Assembly (NCBI RefSeq): GCF_015560805.1
Contig: NZ_JADMSO010000001.1
Location: forward strand, 310,001-374,000
Source of the DNA: Mediterraneibacter glycyrrhizinilyticus
GTDB taxonomy: Bacteria > Bacillota > Clostridia > Lachnospirales > Lachnospiraceae
Reading direction: 5' to 3'
DNA: 64,000 nt
The number at the start of each line of letters is the position of its first letter. Within the stretch, counting starts at the first letter, position 1. A program made the position numbers and the translations under genes. Below the pieces are notes generated by a model, which worked only from the letters and a program-made list of their open reading frames with translations, was not told the origin of the DNA and searched no databases. Below, one piece after another: positions 8,404-17,081 of the stretch.

Positions 8404-9162
8404 ATGTCACAGGAAACAAATAAGAAAGAAGTGGTAGCAGTAGTAGCAGGGGAAGAGATCACGCAGGAGGAGTTCAACTTCTTTTTACAGGCGGTGCCGA
8501 GAGAGCAGCAGGCATATCTGGCAAATCCGCAGTTCCGTCAGCAGTGTCTGGATCAGTTCATCGCGCTGCGGCTGTATGCGAAGTTAGGAGAAGAGTTAAA
8601 ATTAGAAGAGACAGAAGAATTTCAGACGATGATCGCCAATGCAAAGCGCGATATCCTGGCTCAGATCGCAATGCGCGAGACGTTAAAAGCCGCTTCGGTA
8701 AGCGAGGAGGAAGCCGCTGCATATTATGAGGAAAATAAAGAGCAGTACAAAAAAGGAGAGACAGTCCGCGCGAAGCATATTTTGACGGAAACAGAAGAAA
8801 AATGCGCAGAGATTCTTGCTGCGATCGAGAAAAATGAGAAATCATTCGAGGACGCTGCGAAAGAATTTTCCACTTGCCCATCCGGTGCTAAGGGCGGAGA
8901 TCTTGGCGCATTTGGAAGAGGACAGATGGTAAAAGAATTTGAAGACGCTGCATTTTCAGCGGAAATCGGAGCGGTTGTGGGACCTGTGAAAACGCAGTTC
9001 GGTTATCATCTGATCAAGGTGGAAGAGAAGAACGAAGCGCAGATCGCATCATTTGACGAGGCGGCAGCCAGCATCCGCAGAATCCTTTTGCAGAAAAAGC
9101 AGAAAGAAGTTTATGACGCTAAAGTAGCAGAACTGCGCGGAAAATATATGGAAGAGAAATAA
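8404..9162 (+). CDS. Parvulin-type peptidyl-prolyl isomerase, probably cytoplasmic
   Basis: 252 residues. The N-terminal part (EEITQEEFNFFLQ...) is a SurA-N-like helical region and a rotamase domain covers about 118-210, with AKHIL, the DLGAFGRGQMVKEFE core and GYHLIKV. It catalyses cis-trans isomerisation of prolyl bonds. Unlike PrsA it has no signal peptide or lipobox, so it should act in the cytoplasm. AAGGAG precedes ATG 8404 and the next gene starts 4 bp after its stop. Confidence 0.9.
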   Translation: MSQETNKKEVVAVVAGEEITQEEFNFFLQAVPREQQAYLANPQFRQQCLDQFIALRLYAKLGEELKLEETEEFQTMIANAKRDILAQIAMRETLKAASVSEEEAAAYYEENKEQYKKGETVRAKHILTETEEKCAEILAAIEKNEKSFEDAAKEFSTCPSGAKGGDLGAFGRGQMVKEFEDAAFSAEIGAVVGPVKTQFGYHLIKVEEKNEAQIASFDEAAASIRRILLQKKQKEVYDAKVAELRGKYMEEK

Positions 9163-9165
9163 TAT

Positions 9166-9477
9166 ATGAAAAAAGAAGAACAGAGAAAAAAGGGGATTGA
9201 TCCGAAGAAAAAGTATTCCTTTTTCAGTCATAAGGAATGCGAATATTTTCCGTGTCATAAAACAGAAGATCCGGAGAATTTTAACTGTCTGTTCTGTTAT
9301 TGTCCGCTGTATGCGCTCGGAGAGCGCTGCGGCGGCAATTTCCGTTATACGGAGAACGGGATCAAAGACTGTACCGGATGTATGCTGCCGCACAAGCGGG
9401 AAAATTACCCGTATGTTATAGGAAAATACGGGGAGATCATGGAGCTGGCGAAGAAACAGGAGCGGAAAAAGGATTGA
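9166..9477 (+). CDS. Cysteine-rich small domain protein
   Basis: 103 residues with nine cysteines in the order HKECEYFPCHK, FNCLFCYCPLYALGERCGG and KDCTGCMLPHKRENY, a pattern of the cysteine-rich small domain family that probably binds metal or an Fe-S cluster. The function of the family is not established; some members lie near corrinoid genes, but none are seen here. It starts 4 bp after the parvulin stop. Confidence 0.75.
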   Translation: MKKEEQRKKGIDPKKKYSFFSHKECEYFPCHKTEDPENFNCLFCYCPLYALGERCGGNFRYTENGIKDCTGCMLPHKRENYPYVIGKYGEIMELAKKQERKKD

Positions 9478-9506
9478 AATATCTGTTGGAGCGTGGAAGC
9501 GGAGGA

Positions 9507-10100
9507 TCAAGAGAGTGCCACTGCTTTTACCGCTTCGATATCTCCGGTAAATACGATTCCGTTCATTCCGGCTTTTTTCGCCGCTTCGATATTTTCCGGT
9601 TTATCGTCCAGAAAGAAACAATCTTGTGGATCGAGATCCCATTTATCAAAGAGAAGCCGGTAAATTTCCGGCTGCGGTTTTGCGAGCAGGACCGGTGCGG
9701 AGAAAAGGATCCCGTCAAATTCCTTTAAGATCTCATAGACTTCCGATGCGTGATCCGCAAAATAGACAGGCGCGTTGGAGAGCAGATAAATGGAATGCCC
9801 GGACGCCTTGAGTTCACGGATAAAATCCCATGTCTGAGTCAGCGGCGTAAGATACCGGTGCCAGTCTTTGAAAAAGGCACGCACATTTTCATGGAGATGC
9901 TCGGGAGTTTGTAAAAGCGCCTGATCGATATAGTCTTGATAGCGAATTGTTCCCTCATCTAATGCCTGCCAGTTCTCAAAAATGATTTTTTTTAGGAGCG
10001 CCCGATCTTTTTTGTCTTCGCAAAAATGTGTGAGCAATTCCTCGCCGTCAAAGGAAGCGAGTACATTTCCGAAATCAAATACAAAATTTTTATAATTCAT
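9507..10100 (-). CDS. HAD-superfamily hydrolase (YihX-like)
   Basis: 197 residues. Motif I is FVFDFGNVLASFD, motif II is LLSNAP, motif III includes AKPQPEIY and motif IV is FFLDDKPENIEAAK. This order defines a haloacid-dehalogenase type phosphatase with a helical cap between motifs I and II. It probably dephosphorylates a small sugar phosphate or nucleotide; the substrate is unknown. ATG 10100 is preceded by GGAGG. Confidence 0.87.
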   Translation of the reverse strand: MNYKNFVFDFGNVLASFDGEELLTHFCEDKKDRALLKKIIFENWQALDEGTIRYQDYIDQALLQTPEHLHENVRAFFKDWHRYLTPLTQTWDFIRELKASGHSIYLLSNAPVYFADHASEVYEILKEFDGILFSAPVLLAKPQPEIYRLLFDKWDLDPQDCFFLDDKPENIEAAKKAGMNGIVFTGDIEAVKAVALS

Positions 10101-10295
10101 TGTGAAAAACCTCCGTTTTAATTTTGATCCATGTGAAAAAACAGCCAGTCCGACTGTTTTGAGTTTAGCAGTTACAGAAGAGAAAGTCAAAAAAATATGA
10201 AAAATATGAAATTTTTATGTGGATGTTACCGGAAGTGTTTTTTGTGATAAAATAAAACAAAGATGTGCGAAAATTCCAAGACGGGAGGAATGGAT

Positions 10296-12860
10296 ATGAG
10301 ATTAAAAGTACACACAAAAGCAACACTTTCCGATGCGATGACGGCATTGGAAAAAGCGAACAGGGAAGTGGCGTATCAGGCGGCATTAGAGGGGATCGTC
10401 CTGCTGGAAAACGACGGCTGTCTTCCGGTCAAGCCGGGAAAGATCGCTTTGTTTGGAGCAGGCGCAGGTATGACGATCAAAGGCGGAACCGGATCGGGCG
10501 AAGTGAACGAGCGGCATGCGGTGTCCATTCGGGAGGGGCTGGAGATGAGCGGGTTCACGGTCACGACAGGAGAATGGATCGACGAATACGCCCGGTTATA
10601 TGAGGCTGGAGAAAAAGCATACGCAGAGGCATTTCGCAAGAAACTGATGACATTAAACATGACGAATGTGATCAACCTGATGAGCGAGCCGTATCAGTAT
10701 CCGTTTGGTCAGCCGGTGACAAAGGCAGATCTGGAAGACTCGGGAACGGATACCTGTATTTATGTGATCGCAAGGCAGGCGGGAGAGGGCGCTGACCGCA
10801 AGCTGAAAAATAAGGAATATACACTCTCCGAAGTGGAACGGCAGAATATCAGCCTTTGCGCTGCATATTATGAGAAAATGATCGTGGCAGTCAACGTAGG
10901 CGCAGCATTTGACATGAATTTCCTGGATGAAATTTCGGGGATCAACGCGGTAGTCTTTTTTGCACAGCAGGGAACGATGGGAGGAAAAGCATTTGCGGAT
11001 CTTGTGAGCGGTGAGGCGACGCCATCGGGAAAACTGGCAGATACATGGGCGCAGCATTACGAAGACATTCCGTTTGCAAAGGAATATAGCTATTTAAACG
11101 GCAATCTGAATGAAGAACATTATAAAGAGGGGATTTATGTAGGATACCGGTATTTTGATTCGTTTCATGTGACGCCGAAATATCCGATCGGTTACGGCTT
11201 ATCTTATACGACGTTTTCATGGGATATGGAAGAAATCGTTGTGGATCAAACAAAGATCACGGTTTCTGTCCGCGTAAAAAATACAGGGGAACAGTACGCG
11301 GGAAAAGAAGTGCTTCAACTTTATGTAAGCTGTCCGGAGGGACGGATTGAGAAAGAATATCAAAAGCTGGCGGCATTTGCAAAAACAGACCGCCTGAAGC
11401 CGGGAGAGAGTCAGATCGTGACGCTGCAGTTTGATTTTGCGGATCTGGCAAGTTACAGTACCGCGGATGCGGGAATGATACTGGAAGCGGGAGAATATCG
11501 GCTCCGTCTCGGAAACAGCAGCCGAAACACGGAAGTTTGCGCAGTCGTGGAATTGGATGAAGAGGTAGTGACAAAACATTTGGCTCATATTTGCGAGCGG
11601 CTCAGTCCGGTGGAGGAACTGCATCAGCCGAAAAGGGAGGCAGCGGAACATACAGGCAGGGAAAACACAGACGGAGAACATACAGGCAGGGAAAATTCGG
11701 ACAAAGAGACAAACGCTCCGGAGAATGTTGCCCATCGGGCGATCTGTGCCTCCGATTTTGAAACAATCGAATATCATTACAAAAATCCGGATGTGTATTC
11801 CTCGGAAAAGCTGGATCCGATCCTGAACAAACTTTCCACAGAGGAACTGGCGGCCTTGACGGCAGGCGCAGGAATACGCGGACAGAAAAAGTTTTTTGAA
11901 GCGCCGGGTTCCGCGGGATTTACGACAGGAAAACTCCTTGGAAAAGGCATTCCGAACGTCGCGCTTGCGGACGGACCGGCAGGGCTGCGGCTGCAAAAAA
12001 GGTCTGCGCTTATGAGAAGCGGCAAACTGAAAGCGGTAGATCCGTTTATTTCGTTGATGAATTATATGCCGGATTTTGTGAAAAAACTGATGCTTGCGGA
12101 TCCGGATAAAAATATCCTGCTTTATCAGTTTACGACAGCGTTTCCGGTGGGGCTGGCACTGGCTCAGAGTTGGAACACCGAATTGGTTGAGAAAGTCGGA
12201 AATGCAGTCGGAGAAGAAATGAAAGCATATGGAGTGACGTATTGGCTGGCGCCGGCGCTGAATATTCATCGGAATCCATTGTGCGGACGTAACTTTGAAT
12301 ATTATTCGGAAGATCCGCTGATCTCCGGGAAAATGGCGGCGGCAATGACGCGCGGCGTGCAGAAAAACAGGGGCTGTTTTGTGACGATCAAGCATTTTTG
12401 CTGTAATAATCAGGAAGATAACCGAAATCGGACGAATGCAAATGTAAGTGAGCGGGCGCTTCGGGAGATTTATCTGCGTGGGTTTGAAATTGTTGTGAAA
12501 GAAGCGTATCCGGGGGCGGTGATGTCCAGTTATAATAAAGTAAACGGCGAATATGTCAATAACAGTTACGATCTTTTGACAAAAGTATTGCGGAATGAAT
12601 GGGGATTTGACGGTTTGGTGATGACCGACTGGTTTGCAACCGGAAAAGGACTCGGGGATCATGCAAAGGCGATCGCGGCAGGAAACGATCTGCTGATGCC
12701 GGGAGGAGACGGCGCAGTCAAAGCAGTAACGAAAGCCGTGCAGGATGGTGTGATCACAGTGACCGATGTGCGAAGATGTGCGGCAAATGTTCTGCATGGA
12801 ATCATGTCCAGCAGGATTTATTATGCATTCTGCAAAAAGAACGGAACACTGCTTCGTTAG
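10296..12860 (+). CDS. GH3 glycoside hydrolase with permuted domain order
   Basis: 854 residues. The usual GH3 C-terminal domain comes first (EGIVLLENDG, then SGEATPSGKLADTWA and YVGYRYFDSF), followed by a fibronectin-III-like domain (about 310-420), a low-complexity Glu/Thr/Asn linker (about 445-480) and then the TIM barrel (LADGPAGLRL, ALNIHRNPLCGRNFEYYSED, TIKHFCCNN, SYNKVNGEY). The probable nucleophile is the Asp of LVMTDWF (about 777). This C-FnIII-N order occurs in some rumen and gut Clostridia beta-glucosidases. No signal peptide, so it acts on imported oligosaccharides. ATG 10296 lies 7 bp after GGGAGG. Confidence 0.9.
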   Translation: MRLKVHTKATLSDAMTALEKANREVAYQAALEGIVLLENDGCLPVKPGKIALFGAGAGMTIKGGTGSGEVNERHAVSIREGLEMSGFTVTTGEWIDEYARLYEAGEKAYAEAFRKKLMTLNMTNVINLMSEPYQYPFGQPVTKADLEDSGTDTCIYVIARQAGEGADRKLKNKEYTLSEVERQNISLCAAYYEKMIVAVNVGAAFDMNFLDEISGINAVVFFAQQGTMGGKAFADLVSGEATPSGKLADTWAQHYEDIPFAKEYSYLNGNLNEEHYKEGIYVGYRYFDSFHVTPKYPIGYGLSYTTFSWDMEEIVVDQTKITVSVRVKNTGEQYAGKEVLQLYVSCPEGRIEKEYQKLAAFAKTDRLKPGESQIVTLQFDFADLASYSTADAGMILEAGEYRLRLGNSSRNTEVCAVVELDEEVVTKHLAHICERLSPVEELHQPKREAAEHTGRENTDGEHTGRENSDKETNAPENVAHRAICASDFETIEYHYKNPDVYSSEKLDPILNKLSTEELAALTAGAGIRGQKKFFEAPGSAGFTTGKLLGKGIPNVALADGPAGLRLQKRSALMRSGKLKAVDPFISLMNYMPDFVKKLMLADPDKNILLYQFTTAFPVGLALAQSWNTELVEKVGNAVGEEMKAYGVTYWLAPALNIHRNPLCGRNFEYYSEDPLISGKMAAAMTRGVQKNRGCFVTIKHFCCNNQEDNRNRTNANVSERALREIYLRGFEIVVKEAYPGAVMSSYNKVNGEYVNNSYDLLTKVLRNEWGFDGLVMTDWFATGKGLGDHAKAIAAGNDLLMPGGDGAVKAVTKAVQDGVITVTDVRRCAANVLHGIMSSRIYYAFCKKNGTLLR

Positions 12861-13056
12861 GCGAAAGCGGAAAGTATTTTGAGAAAACAGAGAGTAAAAA
12901 TCCGCAGTGAGTATTTGATGAAAAAATAAATTTTATAAATAATTAATAAAATAGATTAAAAATCATATGTATTTCTGACCAATCCTCTGTCGCTGGAAGA
13001 ATAGACAGATGTTAGGATAGGACTATCAAATCAAAGGACGACTAGAGGAGGAAGTC

Positions 13057-14436
13057 ATGGAAAATCAAGTAGCAACACAAGAGAAAACCAACAAACTGAC
13101 AGGCTTTTGCTACAGTTTCGGTGAGGTCGGATCCCAGCTTTCCTGGTATATGATCAACACCTATCTGACCGTATTTTATACGGATATTGTAGGCTTAAGC
13201 GCGAGTGCGATTTCATTGATCATGCTGATCGCACGAGTATGGGATGCGATCAATGATCCGATGATGGGAGTAATCGCAGACAGAACAAGAACACGCTGGG
13301 GCAAATTCAGACCATATCTGATGTTTGCTTCTCCGTTCCTTGCAATCTTTAACGTATTGACTTTTACCGTGTTCCCGGTTCAGGGGCTGGCGAAAGTGAT
13401 CCTTTGTCTTGTATGTTACATCGGAGCCGGTATGGCTTATACCGCGATCTGCGTTACATACGGCGGACTGGTAAACCTGATCGCGCGTGATTCCCAGGTT
13501 CGTATGAACTATACAGCATACAGAGCGACAGGAGCATCTGTGATCAAGATGATTCTTTCAGCAGGCGCAATGCCGTTGATCCTGTTCTTCAGCAAGAGCG
13601 ACGCTGCAAACGCACAGGGATATTTCTGGGCGACGATCGTATTTTCAGTGCTGATGTTGCCATGTTTCTGGATTTGTGCTGCAAGATGTAAAGAAACGGT
13701 TGTAGTTGAGGCACCTCAGCAGACAGTAAAGAAGAGATCCGTACTGGAATCCCTGAAACTGATGTGCAAGAACAAAATGCTTTTGATCACCGTATCGAAC
13801 GTATTTCTCGGAGCGCTTGCGATCATGTGCCGTATGTCGATGCTGACATATTATGTAATCTATGTGGTTGGTTCCTTTACAATGATCGCTCCGATTTTTA
13901 CGATCATGACAGTTACCGAATTACTCGGATGTCTGGCACTTCCGTGGGGAACAAAGACATTTGGAAAGAGAAACTGGCTGCTGATCCTCAACGTAATCAT
14001 GGTATTCGGATTTGTGACGATGTTTATCGTACCGGCAAACAACAATGTATTCCTGCTTACGATCAGTGCGATCATTGGATTTGGAAACTCTGCTGCAAAT
14101 GTCAGCACAGGTATGCTTTCCGACTGTATCGAATATGGAGACTGGAAATACGGAATCCGTGAGGAAGGGCTTACCTATTCCTACATGAGCTTTGGTGTAA
14201 AACTTGCGACAGCAGTCGGCGGTTCTGCAACAGTACTGCTTCTTGCGGCAACCGGTTATGTTCCGAATGCAGAACAGACAGAAGCGGTAAAGACAGGTAT
14301 CAACGCAATCGTAAACCTGTTCCCGACAATCTGTATCATCATTTCCATGATTCCTCTGTTCTGGTACAAACTGGATAAGAAGATGATGGATAAGATCCGT
14401 GTGGAATTGGATGAAAGAAATGCGAAAAATGCATAA
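13057..14436 (+). CDS. GPH-family sugar:cation symporter
   Basis: 459 residues, about 12 transmembrane helices, glycoside-pentoside-hexuronide type. GEVGSQLSWYMINTYLTVFYTDIVG and WDAINDPMMGVIADRTRTRWGKFRPY are the family signature between helices 1 and 3. It should import a glycoside with Na+ or H+. Between the permuted GH3 and the AraC-GH39 genes, it probably brings in the oligosaccharide cut by the GH3. AGAGGAGG precedes the ATG. A weak inverted repeat TCTGTC/GACAGA (12986-13009) lies upstream and could bind a regulator. Confidence 0.92.
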   Translation: MENQVATQEKTNKLTGFCYSFGEVGSQLSWYMINTYLTVFYTDIVGLSASAISLIMLIARVWDAINDPMMGVIADRTRTRWGKFRPYLMFASPFLAIFNVLTFTVFPVQGLAKVILCLVCYIGAGMAYTAICVTYGGLVNLIARDSQVRMNYTAYRATGASVIKMILSAGAMPLILFFSKSDAANAQGYFWATIVFSVLMLPCFWICAARCKETVVVEAPQQTVKKRSVLESLKLMCKNKMLLITVSNVFLGALAIMCRMSMLTYYVIYVVGSFTMIAPIFTIMTVTELLGCLALPWGTKTFGKRNWLLILNVIMVFGFVTMFIVPANNNVFLLTISAIIGFGNSAANVSTGMLSDCIEYGDWKYGIREEGLTYSYMSFGVKLATAVGGSATVLLLAATGYVPNAEQTEAVKTGINAIVNLFPTICIIISMIPLFWYKLDKKMMDKIRVELDERNAKNA

Positions 14437-14450
14437 ACAGTATAGCTGAT

Positions 14451-14512
14451 AAAAAGATGTTCCTTTTCGGAAAGAGAAGAATCTCGTGAACGGAAAGGGG
14501 CATCTTTTTTGT
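14451..14512 (+). terminator. Intrinsic terminator after GPH transporter
   Basis: AAAAAGATG...CATCTTTTTT arms with inner TCCTTTTC/GGAAAGGGG pairing and a T run. Confidence 0.85.
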
Positions 14513-14570
14513 TGCCAAATCGGAAAAATCAGATTATCATAGGGGATAGACGTAAGAAGCGGGGAGACCA

Positions 14571-16976
14571 ATGATGAAATATGAGAATATCGTCAAATGT
14601 CAGTTTTCAACAAAAACAGAACGGGAAATGCATTTTCATCAGGATATAGAGATCCTGTATGTGCTGGATGGAAGTCTGGAAGTGGAGTATGAAGACGGAA
14701 CGCATTTTTTAAATACGGATCAGTTCATACTGGTGAATTCCAATGTCCGGCATGCCTACCATACAGAGGGGGAACTGCTGCTCGGAAGCCTGTTCATTGA
14801 CTATACGATGCTGACCGAAATTTTCGGCGGGGAGCATCTGTTTTTCTGGTGCAATTCGGCAGAGGAACGTTCGGAAAGTTATGATAAGATGCGTTATTAT
14901 ATCCGTCAGATTTTTAACTATTATCAGACGACGGAGGGACAGGGAATCGCGCTGAAGAACAGTATTTATTATCAGCTGATCTATTTGATCACGACGGATT
15001 TTATTGTGAAAAAGGGAATGAAGCAGTATGATTCCCTGCGCGGGATCCAGGATGAGCGGATGAATGAGATCATGAGTTATATCATGTCGAATTACCGGGA
15101 ACCGATCACATTAAAGGGGCTGGCGGACCGACTGTATCTGTCGCATACTTATTTGTCCAAATATATCAAACAGAATTTCGGGATGAGTTTTTTGAAATTG
15201 TTAAATAATATCCGTCTGGAGCATGCGGTCAGTGATCTTCTGTACACAGATAAGACGGTGATCAAGATCGCGATGGAAAACGGATTTCCGAATCAGGCGG
15301 GATTCAACAATGCGTTCCGGGAAATTTATCACTGCACGCCGGCAGAGTACCGGATGGAAATGCTCGAAAAACGGGAGAAAAGCGAACAGCCGGAAAACAG
15401 CGAGCAGATCATGGAACGTGTGGAACAATATCTGACGTACAATCTGATCAGTTCACCGGAATCGGGAGATTCGACAGTACGCGAACTGGAGATCGACGTG
15501 ACGAAAAAGGAGCTGACAGAGAGAAACTGGTGCAAACTCATCAATGTGGGGACGGCGTCGGAACTGCTGCGGTTTGATGTGCGCGAACATATCAAATATC
15601 TTGTGGAGATGCTTCATTTTGAATATGTACGTTTTTGGAATCTACTTTCCGATGATGTGATGATCGAGATCAAGGAGCGGAATACCCGGTATAATTTCAA
15701 GATCATCGATCAGATCTTCGATTTTCTGATGGAGATCGGCGTAAAACCGCATGTGGAACTCGGGTTTAAAGGAAGAGAATATGTTGTCGGTCGTGTGGAG
15801 CGCAAGATGCTGTCTCTGGATATCCGGAGTCAGATCTCGCTGATCGGAAAGAACCGGGGATTTTTGGAAGAACTGATCAAACATCTTGTGCGGCGGTATG
15901 GGATCAGCGAAGTGGAAAGCTGGCATTTTGAATTGGAGCAGAATGCGGTGATCCAGGAGAAAGTTGAGATCGAGAGTTATTTTGAGGCGTTTGATGCGGT
16001 GGCGGATATTTTCCGGACATATGCGCCCGGCGTGAAGCTCGGCGGCGCCGGATTCAGCATGAATTATATTGCGGAAGAATTGCCGTCGATCCTCAGAAAG
16101 TGGAAAAAACGCAGGCAGCAGCCGGATTTTATTTCGATTTATTCCTATCCGTATCTTCTGAAAGAACATTTGCTCGACGCGGGAAGAAATCCGTATTCAC
16201 CGGATGAAAGTTATCTTTATCATCAGGTACAGCGGATCAAAGAAATCCTTGTGGAAGAGGACTTCCCGACAAAAGAACTTTACGTCACAGAGTGGAGTTC
16301 GACATTGTCCAACCGGAACTGCCTGAATGACGGCTGTTATAAGAGCGCCTACATCGTGAAAAACCTGATCCAGAATTACGGACAGGCGGATATGATCGGA
16401 TATTGGAGCGCGACAGATATCTTTGCGGAACGGATCGATTCGGAAGCGTTATTGTTTGGCGGATGCGGGCTGATCACACGGGACGGGATCCGGAAACCGG
16501 CATATTTTGCATTTGAACATCTGAACAATCTGGAAAAATACTATTATGGGAAAGGGCAGTATTCTCTTGTGTCGGGAAACGGAAAAGATCTGTTCTATAT
16601 TTGCTGCCATAACTATAAGCATTTTAACTTCCGTTATTATTCGTTGAACGAGGATGAGATCGAGGAAGAGCAGCAGCCTCGTCTGTATGCGGATAACGAG
16701 AGCATTCAGCTTAGTTTTCGTTTGAAAAACGTAAACGACGGTATTTATCAGATCAAAGTATTTTCTGTCAATCAGGAAAACGGAAATGTGCAGAATGAAT
16801 GGAAAAAACTGGACTATTTCAATGATCTGTCGGTAAAAGAGATCGAATATCTGAAAATGACCTGTCAGCCGAAACTGACGATCCGAAAGGCGGAGGCAGT
16901 GGATCATGTGCTTGTCGTGGAGACAAAGCTGACGGCGCAGGAAATCCAGGGGATCGTGATCTCGGAGATGCCGTGA
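14571..16976 (+). CDS. AraC-type regulator fused to a GH39-like domain (copy 1)
   Basis: 801 residues. Residues 1-150 form a cupin-like sensor (HFHQDIEILYVLDG), about 165-265 two AraC helix-turn-helix motifs (LKGLADRLYLSHTYLSKYIK), and about 300-650 a GH39-like TIM barrel followed by a beta-sandwich. In canonical GH39 xylosidases the acid/base lies in FEVWNEP; here the same place reads WHFELEQNAV (from 451), so the Glu is Asn458. The nucleophile motif VTEW (Glu574) is kept. The hydrolase domain may therefore sense sugar rather than cut it. No signal peptide. Paralogue of the next gene; likely controls the neighbouring sugar genes. Confidence 0.85.
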   Translation: MMKYENIVKCQFSTKTEREMHFHQDIEILYVLDGSLEVEYEDGTHFLNTDQFILVNSNVRHAYHTEGELLLGSLFIDYTMLTEIFGGEHLFFWCNSAEERSESYDKMRYYIRQIFNYYQTTEGQGIALKNSIYYQLIYLITTDFIVKKGMKQYDSLRGIQDERMNEIMSYIMSNYREPITLKGLADRLYLSHTYLSKYIKQNFGMSFLKLLNNIRLEHAVSDLLYTDKTVIKIAMENGFPNQAGFNNAFREIYHCTPAEYRMEMLEKREKSEQPENSEQIMERVEQYLTYNLISSPESGDSTVRELEIDVTKKELTERNWCKLINVGTASELLRFDVREHIKYLVEMLHFEYVRFWNLLSDDVMIEIKERNTRYNFKIIDQIFDFLMEIGVKPHVELGFKGREYVVGRVERKMLSLDIRSQISLIGKNRGFLEELIKHLVRRYGISEVESWHFELEQNAVIQEKVEIESYFEAFDAVADIFRTYAPGVKLGGAGFSMNYIAEELPSILRKWKKRRQQPDFISIYSYPYLLKEHLLDAGRNPYSPDESYLYHQVQRIKEILVEEDFPTKELYVTEWSSTLSNRNCLNDGCYKSAYIVKNLIQNYGQADMIGYWSATDIFAERIDSEALLFGGCGLITRDGIRKPAYFAFEHLNNLEKYYYGKGQYSLVSGNGKDLFYICCHNYKHFNFRYYSLNEDEIEEEQQPRLYADNESIQLSFRLKNVNDGIYQIKVFSVNQENGNVQNEWKKLDYFNDLSVKEIEYLKMTCQPKLTIRKAEAVDHVLVVETKLTAQEIQGIVISEMP

Positions 16977-16987
16977 CCGGTCAGGCT

Positions 16988-17051
16988 GGATGATTCTGTG
17001 ACAGGAGGATTTTGCGGCAGAATGATCCTGCGACAGGATGATCCTGCGAAA
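16988..17051. repeat. Four 16-bp imperfect tandem repeats
   Basis: Four consecutive 16-bp units with consensus GGATGATYCTGCGACA start at 16988, 17004, 17020 and 17036. They fill most of the 105-bp gap between the two AraC-GH39 genes. The junction of units 3 and 4 forms the palindrome CAGGAT-G-ATCCTG. Repeated half-sites of this kind could bind the encoded AraC proteins; alternatively they are a simple slippage product. Confidence 0.75.
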
Positions 17052-17081
17052 AAGGCAAGAAAAGGAAAATGAGGAAAGAAC

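Noticed and set aside
11217-12797. Long minus-strand frame (526 codons) inside the GH3 gene
   Set aside because: Mirror frame of a well-supported hydrolase; the translation is His/Arg/Phe-rich with no motif.
16988-17051. CRISPR array
   Set aside because: The 16-bp units abut without spacers and no cas gene is present.
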